This document shows positions 1-5,079 of a stretch of 5,457 nt of DNA, piece after piece. The translations under genes and the position numbers were made by a program. The notes beneath the pieces were generated by a model that did not search any database, was not told the DNA's origin, and saw only the letters and a program-made list of their open reading frames with translations. Every line of letters starts with the position of its first letter. The stretch's first letter is position 1. This DNA is from an uncultured Phycisphaerales bacterium (lineage in GTDB: Bacteria; Planctomycetota; Phycisphaerae; WQYP01): positions 1 through 5,457 of the forward strand of contig CAIPTQ010000338.1 in NCBI GenBank assembly GCA_903868035.1. Reading direction: 5' to 3'.

Positions 1-527
1 AAGGCCCCGTCCCTCCACCGGCATTACCCGACTTCGTCAGTACCATGGGCCTATCCGACTTCCCACACGGCCCGGCCTGCTCCTCGCGGAGTGCCGGTTC
101 GGGGCGGGGGGGGGCACACGCCCCGACCGCTGGGAGATGGGGGGGGGCCGTGTTGCGTCTTGTGTTCCTTGGTATGCATGCCGTCGTCTTTACCCCGACG
201 GATGTCCTGACCCCACCCCCCCCCGTAACGTTCTCCCGTAACCGGGCTTGGGTCTGAGGGACTGGCAGCCTTCCCCGTATTTCCGGCGGGGAGGGGGGGG
301 TCGGCTTCCGCGATCATCTTTTCGAGGGGGGGGGCCTCAATGACGTTTATGGGTATTACGGCCTGCACCCTTGGCGAGCCCCTGTAGGACTCTCTACACC
401 GGAGGCTTCGGCAGTGTCGTTACCTCCACTGCGGGGGGGGGCCGCTCCGCTTCCTTCCGGCTGGAACGTGCTTGCTTGCCGGGCGGGAGTCGCACCCGCT
501 GAAACACAACGCCTTTTCACGGCGCAC
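1..527 (-). mobile_element. Group II intron, 5' portion (runs off left edge)
   Basis: Read on the minus strand, this begins GTGCGCC at 527-521, the typical 5' start of a bacterial group II intron. It continues with domain I style sequence: a GGG-TGCGACT-CCC stem around 498-486, then AGCCGGAAGGAAGCGG, and GTAACGACACTG near 423-412. Further in, the translated leader region shows SDPSPVTGERYGG (257-219) and HTKEHKTQ (176-153), then MVLTKSGNAGGGTGP (46-2). From memory of the family, these peptides are read in the stretch just before the intron-encoded reverse transcriptase/maturase. The leader peptides lie in different frames, as expected for largely structural RNA or for decay. The reverse transcriptase, domains V-VI and the 3' splice site are outside the window. 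Six G or C runs of 8-9 bases interrupt the region, which is odd. I am confident of the family but not of its class or activity. Confidence 0.82.
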
Positions 528-529
528 GG
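521..529 (-). other. Group II intron 5' splice junction
   Basis: On the minus strand the exon ends ...CAAATTTCC and the intron starts GTGCGCC, so the cut lies between 528 and 527. The exon CC is the conserved edge of the dispersed repeat (GG on the plus strand at 528-529, also seen at 1849-1850, 3528-3529 and 4721-4722). This agreement supports the boundary independently of the intron consensus. Confidence 0.7.
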
Positions 530-577
530 AAATTTGATTTTTGTGGATGAGCGTGCCATGATCAGGGGGCAGGGTTT
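528..577 (+). repeat. Dispersed intergenic repeat, copy 1
   Basis: This copy starts GGAAATTTGATTTTTGTGG, runs through GATGAGCGTGCCATGATC and ends with the G-rich tail GGGGGCAGGGTTT. Over 531-569 it matches copy 3 (3531-3569) at 36 of 39 positions, and the tail also aligns with a 2-base indel. Its left edge is interrupted by the group II intron. It contains the palindrome TGATCA at 559-564. The function is unknown; it could be a small mobile repeat, a regulatory RNA element or a decayed coding fragment. Confidence 0.8.
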
Positions 578-586
578 AAATGGTTT

Positions 587-615
587 TCGATTTTTGATGG
601 TCGATTTTTGATTGG
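587..615 (+). repeat. AT-rich tandem duplication
   Basis: TCGATTTTTGATGG (587-600) is followed directly by TCGATTTTTGATTGG (601-615). The stretch is far more AT-rich than its surroundings. It may be a spacer of the kind often seen between genes in high-GC environmental bacteria, or an upstream element for gene 1 about 100 bp downstream. Confidence 0.6.
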
Positions 616-682
616 TTGGGAGCATGGCACATGAGGGATGCGCAAGCCCATGGCACTTCCGCCCCCATCTCGGCAGGGGTAC

Positions 683-688
683 TATACT
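683..688 (+). promoter_or_regulatory. Possible -10 box for lipoprotein gene 1
   Basis: TATACT at 683-688 would start transcription near 695, leaving a leader of about 18 nt that includes the AAAGGA ribosome binding site at 699-704. No convincing -35 box lies 16-18 bp upstream (the sequence there is CCGCCCC-like), so the call is weak. Confidence 0.28.
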
Positions 689-712
689 GCCGCACATGAA
701 AGGACTCGCGCA

Positions 713-1786
713 ATGACAACCGCTCTTATCACGCATCGATACATGGCCCGTGTGTTCCTTGGCTTGGCCTTCGCTCTTTTGCTGCCCGCGTGCGGCCGAT
801 CCCTTATGGTCACGGTCGTCGATGAGCGCTCGGGCTCGCCCCTCTCACACGTCAACGTCGTGCATGGGCGTATGGAGTGGCGCTTCATGTTTATCTTGCC
901 GCGTCTTATGGAGATTGCGCACGGCTCTGGCCAGACGGACGCCAATGGGCAGATCGTGTTCGAGAACGTCCGGGATGGCGACGTACTGGCCGTGGGTGGC
1001 GATGATGTGGATCGCACGTGGTTCAGCCCGCTCTGGCCCGTGACCGAAACCAAGACCGACGCAAATACGAAGGCCGAGCAGTATCAACGCATGAACGCGA
1101 ACGCCCCTCCCGATCGCCTTACGCTCCCGATCCCACGAGAGCGCCAACACGGCCGATCGCAGCCCGTTTTGCTGACGACACCACAGCAGGCGGCGGCAGC
1201 GTTGTATAACGCAATTGAGGCCGAGGACGTGGCGGCCGTGCGGGCGACGCTTGTCGCGACGAAAAAACCGTACACCAGGTTGGCGGATGATCTGGCCTTA
1301 ATTCTGGTGACGGATCATCGGCGGTGTCGGATTATTAGCCAGCGCTTCCCGGGAAAGTATTTGGGAGACCGCTGGGCCGATCAGGCGGCCGTGGAACTCA
1401 GCAGGACGGCACTGGGGGAGACCAAGTTCGTGGTCGATGGCAACCACGCGAAGGTGGGCTTTCCCGAGACCCTCGGCAGGCGGCGCGTACAGACGCTGAC
1501 GGAAGACATGGTGCGGGTGAACGGGCAGTGGAAGTGGCAGATCGATGATCTGCCGGACTACGGGGATTATCCGCGGAACCTGCCCACCAGGGGCGATACG
1601 GTGGCGCTGACGTATCTGGCAGCGAGAGGTTGTGCGGCGATGGATGAGCTTCTACGAGAAGTGGAGTCGGGGAAATTGGCGACCTGGGAGCAAGTGGAGG
1701 CACGAGCCAAGCCGCTGCGTGAGAAAGTCATGAGTGAGATTTACGCAGAATTGGAAGGCGCAACAACGCAACCGGAAAAGGATTAA
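713..1786 (+). CDS. Predicted lipoprotein with carboxypeptidase-regulatory-like and NTF2-like regions
   Basis: A 357-residue protein of unknown function. The start ATG at 713 is chosen because AAAGGA (699-704) lies 8 nt upstream. ATG 743 would also give a signal peptide, while ATG 638 would add an odd proline-rich extension. Residues 1-27 form a lipoprotein signal with hydrophobic VFLGLAFALLL and lipobox LPAC, so Cys27 would be lipidated and the protein anchored to a membrane. Residues about 30-95 (MVTVVDERSGSPLSHVNV, then TDANGQIVFENV) look like a carboxypeptidase-regulatory or Cna-B type beta-sandwich. After a linker, about 155-280 resembles an NTF2/SnoaL-like or DUF4440-like fold: AAALYNAIEAEDVAAVRATL at its start and VNGQWKWQIDDL near its end. 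These domain assignments are by pattern only. No catalytic residues are recognisable. It converges on the HEAT-repeat gene. Confidence 0.85.
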   Translation: MTTALITHRYMARVFLGLAFALLLPACGRSLMVTVVDERSGSPLSHVNVVHGRMEWRFMFILPRLMEIAHGSGQTDANGQIVFENVRDGDVLAVGGDDVDRTWFSPLWPVTETKTDANTKAEQYQRMNANAPPDRLTLPIPRERQHGRSQPVLLTTPQQAAAALYNAIEAEDVAAVRATLVATKKPYTRLADDLALILVTDHRRCRIISQRFPGKYLGDRWADQAAVELSRTALGETKFVVDGNHAKVGFPETLGRRRVQTLTEDMVRVNGQWKWQIDDLPDYGDYPRNLPTRGDTVALTYLAARGCAAMDELLREVESGKLATWEQVEARAKPLREKVMSEIYAELEGATTQPEKD

Positions 1787-1841
1787 CACGGGAGCAACGA
1801 ACCGGTCCAGGCCGCCTTTCCGGTGAAGCGAAGCAAGCATC

Positions 1842-1880
1842 ACTGATAGGACTTTTGATTTTCGCGGATGAGCGTGCCAT
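1842..1880 (+). repeat. Dispersed intergenic repeat, copy 2
   Basis: Over 1854-1880 it matches copy 1 at 25 of 27 positions (TTTGATTTTCGCGG then ATGAGCGTGCCAT). To the left, ACTGATAGG at 1842-1850 is shared with copy 5 rather than copy 1, whose left flank is replaced by the intron. Similarity stops after CCAT at 1880, so it lacks the ATCAGGGGG tail of copies 1 and 3. Its ATG at 1868 is the start of the small reading frame that follows. Confidence 0.75.
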
Positions 1881-2017
1881 TTGCGGCTGATATTACGCGG
1901 CGGATACGGGTGGGGCCGGTGCGGGCGCGGATCGAGGACTATATGGCGGCGCAGCACGGGCTGCCGCAGGATTTAAGGATCACGGAGGAGGCGGCGCATG
2001 ATGTGGCGCTGTTATAA
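1868..2017 (+). CDS. Possible small hypothetical protein (49 aa)
   Basis: ATG at 1868 opens a 49-codon frame ending TAA at 2015-2017. It begins MSVPFAADITRRIRVGPV, continues with RIEDYMAAQHGLPQDL and ends AAHDVALL. The composition looks protein-like, with amphipathic helix potential and a codon pattern rich in G/C third positions. I do not recognise the family. There is no good ribosome binding site; the nearest AGGA is 17 nt away (1847-1850), and the start is inside repeat copy 2. An in-frame TGA just upstream (1856-1858) excludes an extension. It could be a true small protein following gene 1 by 81 bp, or the surviving end of a larger gene whose front was replaced by the repeat. Confidence 0.42.
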   Translation: MSVPFAADITRRIRVGPVRARIEDYMAAQHGLPQDLRITEEAAHDVALL

Positions 2018-2051
2018 ATTGTCACCTTACCGCTCATCCTACCATCTGAAG

Positions 2052-3509
2052 CTATGGTTTTCCGGGGAGGGTGGGGAGGTCGATTTTTTCGCGGGTGATC
2101 TGGTCGATGGCGGCTTGGGCGGCGGCGCGAACCAGGCGCACGGAATCCTCCTTGGCGAGACGCTGGAGCGCGGGGAGGGCGCTGCCGGCATAGGGGGCTA
2201 CCCAAGTGAGCCTTCGGATGTCCTCAAGACGAGCGACGGCGACGGCGACGGGATTCTGAAGATCAGCAACGATATTGTCAACGTGATAACGGACGTCTAA
2301 AACGATTTCATTGAGACAGAATTGGGCACGCTCGCGAACGAGCGGATTGCTTGCGCTCGCTGTGGCTTTGGTGAGATCGGGGATGGCGGCAGCGCCGATC
2401 ATGTTGAGGATGCCGCGAATGGAATCGTTGTCGAGGTTGCCCTGGGTGACGTATTTCGGATCGTCGCCGAGGTGCGCTATCAGGTCTGGGACCGCGGTGC
2501 GGCCCATTTGGTACAACACATGGGCGGCGGCTTGGCGGCTGGCGGCGTTGGGGTTAATAACCGTGGACACGAGAAACGGCGTGAACGTGGGGTGAAGGGA
2601 GCCCATGGCGCTTCCTGCTGCATAGGAGGTGGTTTTGTCCGCAAACATCTCAAGCAAACGATCATGGACGCGCGGGGTGAGGGTGTCGGGTGTAAGAATG
2701 GCGCCCACGGCAGGGACAGCCATAGAGCGGACTTCGGCATCGGGATCCCAGAGGTACGCGATGAGTTTGGGCAGTGCGGCGCGGGCCGCGCGAGACTTGG
2801 CGGCATATTGATTGACGGGGATTTCCCACCCTTCACTTTTGGGCGGAGGTTCGGTTTGACTCAAGGCGCGGAACGCGCACTTGCGGACCATAGGGTCGGG
2901 ATGCTCTAGGCCGCGAAGAAGTGCGGGGACGGCATCCTCGCCGAAGCAAGGGAGCAATTGGCCGAGCATAAAGCGGGTCCAGCCATCGTTGGATTCACCT
3001 ATGATAGGGGCTTTGACGGGGGGGGCGTTGAAGGCGTCGTACATGTCCTTGCGGATGGGCCAGGCGGCATCGCGACTCATGCGACGGAGGAGCATGGAAC
3101 TGCCCAAGGCACTGAAGGTATTGGGGCGGTGGTCTTCCGGGCTGCCGGCGCGCAGGCCGCGGGCGATGGCGGGGATGAGGTGGCGGAATTCGGGGGCGGT
3201 GGCGGCAAGGTGGGGATCCCATTCGGCGAGAAGGTTGGCGATGCCGAGGGCTTTGACGGAATCATCCTGGGCGATGAAGGCGAGCATGGCGGGCTCGAGG
3301 GAATCGCGTATGGCGGGGTCTTGAATTTCGAAGAGGGCGGAGGAGGCTTTTCGGTATTGGGGATCGTTGGGGGCGATGGGGTTGACGATGAGAGTGCGGA
3401 GGGCATCGCCGGCGGGCGTGGCAGGATAGGGGATGGCGGCATGCCGGGCGCAGGCGGGCAAGAGGAGGGACACGAGCAGGGTAAGTACGATGCGATAGGA
3501 ATGTAAAAT
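2052..3509 (-). CDS. HEAT-repeat lipoprotein, apparent AUU start
   Basis: About 485 residues, function unknown. The N-terminus reads ILHSYRIVLTLLVSLLLPAC, a lipoprotein signal with lipobox LPAC and Cys20. The rest is mostly alpha-helical with HEAT/PBS-type repeats: AVPALLRGLEHPDPMVRKCA (about 193-212), ALPKLIAYLWDPDAEVRS (245-262), AVPDLIAHLGDDPKYV (339-354) and ALPALQRLAKEDSVRLVRAA (444-463). Such repeats usually bind proteins, so a scaffold role on the outer face of a membrane is inferred. No ATG, GTG or TTG lies between the repeat and the signal peptide. The best start is ATT at 3509-3507, placed 6 nt after GAGGT. The next in-frame ATG upstream (3647) would add a 46-residue non-signal leader overlapping gene 3, which is unlikely. 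The gap to gene 3 is 82 bp and is largely repeat copy 3, so the two may share a transcript. Confidence 0.82.
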   Translation of the reverse strand: MLHSYRIVLTLLVSLLLPACARHAAIPYPATPAGDALRTLIVNPIAPNDPQYRKASSALFEIQDPAIRDSLEPAMLAFIAQDDSVKALGIANLLAEWDPHLAATAPEFRHLIPAIARGLRAGSPEDHRPNTFSALGSSMLLRRMSRDAAWPIRKDMYDAFNAPPVKAPIIGESNDGWTRFMLGQLLPCFGEDAVPALLRGLEHPDPMVRKCAFRALSQTEPPPKSEGWEIPVNQYAAKSRAARAALPKLIAYLWDPDAEVRSMAVPAVGAILTPDTLTPRVHDRLLEMFADKTTSYAAGSAMGSLHPTFTPFLVSTVINPNAASRQAAAHVLYQMGRTAVPDLIAHLGDDPKYVTQGNLDNDSIRGILNMIGAAAIPDLTKATASASNPLVRERAQFCLNEIVLDVRYHVDNIVADLQNPVAVAVARLEDIRRLTWVAPYAGSALPALQRLAKEDSVRLVRAAAQAAIDQITREKIDLPTLPGKP

Positions 3510-3515
3510 GAGTAG

Positions 3516-3520
3516 ACCTC
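3516..3520 (-). promoter_or_regulatory. Ribosome binding site pointing to an ATT start
   Basis: On the minus strand TTAGAGGTCTACTCATT carries GAGGT (3520-3516), complementary to the 16S 3' end, 6 nt before ATT at 3509. No standard start codon lies at a suitable distance. It therefore supports either an AUU start or a start codon lost by mutation. Confidence 0.45.
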
Positions 3521-3527
3521 TAATATA

Positions 3528-3579
3528 GGTAATTTGATTTTTGCGGATGAGCGTAGCATGATCAGGGGGTGGAGGGTTT
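3528..3579 (+). repeat. Dispersed intergenic repeat, copy 3
   Basis: The most complete copy. It reads GGTAATTTGATTTTTGCGG, then ATGAGCGTAGCATGATC, then GGGGGTGGAGGGTTT. It has three differences from copy 1 over the 39-bp core. It fills most of the 82-bp gap between gene 3 (stop at 3592) and gene 2 (apparent start 3509). If the two genes are co-transcribed, its reverse complement is part of the intercistronic RNA. Confidence 0.8.
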
Positions 3580-3591
3580 CCGCACCAGGGG

Positions 3592-4641
3592 TTATTGGTA
3601 AAAGAACGCGTCCCCGACAGACCCCGGCAATCGCAGTGTATAGACATCAGAAATCCGCCCTTTGCGGAATAAGAAATCCCAACGCTCGACCAGGCCCCCC
3701 GCTTGCTGATAACTGTACACAATGCAGTGCGTGAACTCGGCATCGTCATACATCCTCGGCGCAAGCACTGCCGCTTCGAGATCCTTGGCCAACGGATGCT
3801 TGCCATAACCCGGAATGTCTTTCGTGCTTTGCAGCACCATCACCGGCTCCTTACGAAAGCCCTTCAGGTACAGTTCGACATGTCGCCTATAGCCCGCCAG
3901 ATCCTTCGCTGGCCCCGCAATCTCCTCAATCACCTGGCGCGCCTCGCCCGCGGACCTCTCCGGATCAACCAACCGCCCACCATCCGAAACCAGAATCACC
4001 TTGTACCACACCACTCCCATTTCAGGATAAGGCTCGATGACCACCCGATGCCACCCGCCCCCCAGCGGGTTGGCATCAATCGCCCTGTCGTGGGAGAGTT
4101 TCAGTTTCTCCTTGTTTACAAAGTCCTGCGCGACAGCATATACCGGGGCAGGCGTACTCGGTGCCGGAGTCGTGAATCGGACGCTGCGCAAAATCTGAAC
4201 CCCCATCTCCGCGGTCGCATTATCACACACGACCTCCATGCCCAGCCCCATCGGCTTGTTGGTCAGCCAATTCGTGTCAGTCACCTTGGGCACCCAAAGA
4301 GCCACGCAATCGTCCGCCCGCGCGAGAATCGCCTCGCGGCCGTCAATAACGATCGTCTCGCGTCGAAACTCCCGACCACCCCGAATTCCCACGTACTGAC
4401 CATAATCGAAGATAACCCTTATCCTGCTGCCGTCGAACATGCCAACAATCGGATTGATGCTCTTTTCCCGACTTGCCTCCCGCAGAGATGCCGGCCCACA
4501 GAATGTAAATGCGTCGCCCACGTTGAAGATATCCCAATCCCTCGGAACTCCATCCTGCCGCGCCGGTGCCCTTTGCGTCTGCGTACAGGACACCAACCCC
4601 GTCAAAAGGAACGCAATCACAGCGCACGCCCGCAAAATCAT
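3592..4641 (-). CDS. Predicted lipoprotein of unknown function
   Basis: A 349-residue protein. ATG at 4641 is preferred over GTG at 4647 because the strong Shine-Dalgarno GGGAGG (4652-4647) overlaps that GTG and lies 5 nt before the ATG. MILRACAVIAFLLTGLVSC is a lipoprotein signal peptide with lipobox LVSC and Cys19. Residues about 35-156 form one region, DWDIFNVGDAFTFCGP through ILRSVRF. Its ending resembles PsbP/DcrB-like lipoproteins that close with an RSxRF strand, but this is only a hint. A proline-rich linker (159-166) leads to a second region with MGVVWYKVILVSDGGR and RWDFLFRKGRISDVY, which looks like alternating beta strands. No enzyme motif is visible. It is probably the first gene of a two-gene unit with the HEAT-repeat lipoprotein. 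Confidence 0.87.
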   Translation of the reverse strand: MILRACAVIAFLLTGLVSCTQTQRAPARQDGVPRDWDIFNVGDAFTFCGPASLREASREKSINPIVGMFDGSRIRVIFDYGQYVGIRGGREFRRETIVIDGREAILARADDCVALWVPKVTDTNWLTNKPMGLGMEVVCDNATAEMGVQILRSVRFTTPAPSTPAPVYAVAQDFVNKEKLKLSHDRAIDANPLGGGWHRVVIEPYPEMGVVWYKVILVSDGGRLVDPERSAGEARQVIEEIAGPAKDLAGYRRHVELYLKGFRKEPVMVLQSTKDIPGYGKHPLAKDLEAAVLAPRMYDDAEFTHCIVYSYQQAGGLVERWDFLFRKGRISDVYTLRLPGSVGDAFFYQ

Positions 4642-4646
4642 ACACA

Positions 4647-4652
4647 CCTCCC
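4647..4652 (-). promoter_or_regulatory. Ribosome binding site of the third lipoprotein gene
   Basis: GGGAGG followed by TGTGT and ATG at 4641. It decides the start: the in-frame GTG at 4647-4645 begins within this site and cannot be used with it. Confidence 0.7.
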
Positions 4653-4720
4653 AAAGCGAATTATTTCTTCATAGTTTCTTCCTTGAGAATTATGTTGCAT
4701 CTTCGAGACTCCATTAATGA

Positions 4721-4740
4721 GGAAACTTGATTTTGCGCAG
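4721..4740 (+). repeat. Dispersed intergenic repeat, copy 4 (short, degenerate)
   Basis: GGAAACTTGATTTTGCGCAG matches the left end of copy 1 (GGAAATTTGATTTTTG) with one substitution and one missing T, then diverges. It is the same orientation as the other copies and lies about 80 bp upstream of the minus-strand lipoprotein gene. A match this short could be chance, but it begins at the same GG edge. Confidence 0.45.
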
Positions 4741-4835
4741 CTAGCAAAAAGGGTCAAACATCGATTTCAACCTAAATATGCTACGCATCTACATACTCCA
4801 ATTAATCACTTGGCCCACGGAATGGTCCGCGCACA

Positions 4836-4894
4836 ACTGATAGAAATTTTGTTTTTTGTGAATATTGGCGCGGCGAAGTGGGGGCGGGGGGTTT
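4836..4894 (+). repeat. Dispersed intergenic repeat, copy 5 (diverged)
   Basis: Aligned without gaps to copy 2, 22 of 29 bases agree, starting ACTGATAG and passing through TTTTG and TTTTTTGTG. The middle has diverged. However, the distance from TTTTTGTG to the G-run is 19 nt in both copy 1 and this copy, and the tail GGGGGCGGGGGGTTT differs at two positions from the copy 3 tail GGGGGTGGAGGGTTT. Agreement at both ends with conserved spacing makes common origin likely. Confidence 0.55.
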
Positions 4895-4906
4895 GGGGGG
4901 CGGGGG
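4880..4906 (+). other. G-quadruplex-forming tract
   Basis: Four G-runs of 5, 6, 6 and 5 bases are separated by loops C, TTT and C. Loops of 1-3-1 bases with at least five tetrads potentially available favour a very stable parallel quadruplex by known rules. It overlaps the G-rich tail of repeat copy 5 and extends it, so it may have grown from that tail. Confidence 0.7.
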
Positions 4907-4991
4907 AGAATTCGGTCGCATGTGGGGACTCCAAGATGCTCAAATTCGACACCAGTCGCCTATGCTTGGTCCATTTCGCGGCACTTCAGTG

Positions 4992-5012
4992 GCCCGAGGA
5001 CCGCCCTCGGGC
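4992..5012. other. Perfect 8-bp hairpin beyond the transposase remnant
   Basis: GCCCGAGG (4992-4999) pairs with CCTCGGGC (5005-5012) around the loop ACCGC. There is no T-tract on either side, so it is not a standard intrinsic terminator. It lies about 68 bp beyond the stop codon of the IS91-like transposase remnant, where IS91-family elements carry their replication-origin end, so it may be part of that end. Confidence 0.5.
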
Positions 5013-5079
5013 AGTGCTGGCGCAATATACCCCCGACCCGCGCGTATGCCAACGCAGAGAGTAAACGTTCGTTGGCGGG

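Larger units (their letters stand above)
4642..5079. other. Gene-free spacer with repeats and structured DNA
   Basis: I see no convincing gene in these 438 bp. A 115-codon plus-strand frame at 4717-5064 runs through the repeats and the G-tract and ends near the transposase remnant; its composition is not protein-like. The stretch 4650-4860 is clearly more AT-rich than the genes, consistent with the promoter region of the minus-strand lipoprotein gene. CATAAT at about 4698-4693 (minus) is a possible -10 box but has no strong -35. The right half holds a G-quadruplex motif and a hairpin, listed separately. Confidence 0.6.

Noticed and set aside
51..368. 105-codon minus-strand frame as an independent gene
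   Set aside because: Its SDPSPVTGERYGG and HTKEHKTQ stretches belong to the leader of group II introns, so it is part of the intron rather than a gene of its own.
826..835. GATGAGCG inside gene 1 as another repeat copy
   Set aside because: Only 8 bases match and they encode Asp-Glu-Arg in the domain; the flanks do not match the repeat.
1799..1824. ACCGG...CCGGT inverted repeat after gene 1 as a terminator
   Set aside because: The stem is only 5 bp with a 15-nt loop and no T-run follows.
2234..2252. GACGGC tandem units as a microsatellite
   Set aside because: They encode the AVAVAR stretch of the HEAT protein and are too few to mean more than codon repetition.
2322..3506. Long plus-strand open frames opposite the HEAT-repeat gene (195 and 182 codons)
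   Set aside because: Both are glycine- and alanine-rich mirror images of a high-GC minus-strand gene that has a signal peptide and recognisable repeats. Neither has a good ribosome binding site or a protein-like pattern.
3510..3806. N-terminal extension of the HEAT-repeat protein to an upstream ATG
   Set aside because: It would overlap the end of the preceding gene, read through the repeat and bury the signal peptide after 45-99 unsuitable residues.
3703..4674. 323-codon plus-strand frame opposite the third lipoprotein gene
   Set aside because: It is rich in His, Arg and Pro, as expected from antisense reading, and it has no signal, domain or ribosome binding site. The minus-strand gene has a strong Shine-Dalgarno and lipobox.
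4717..5064. 115-codon plus-strand frame in the right spacer
   Set aside because: It runs through two repeat copies, the G-tract and the hairpin, and the product has no recognisable character.
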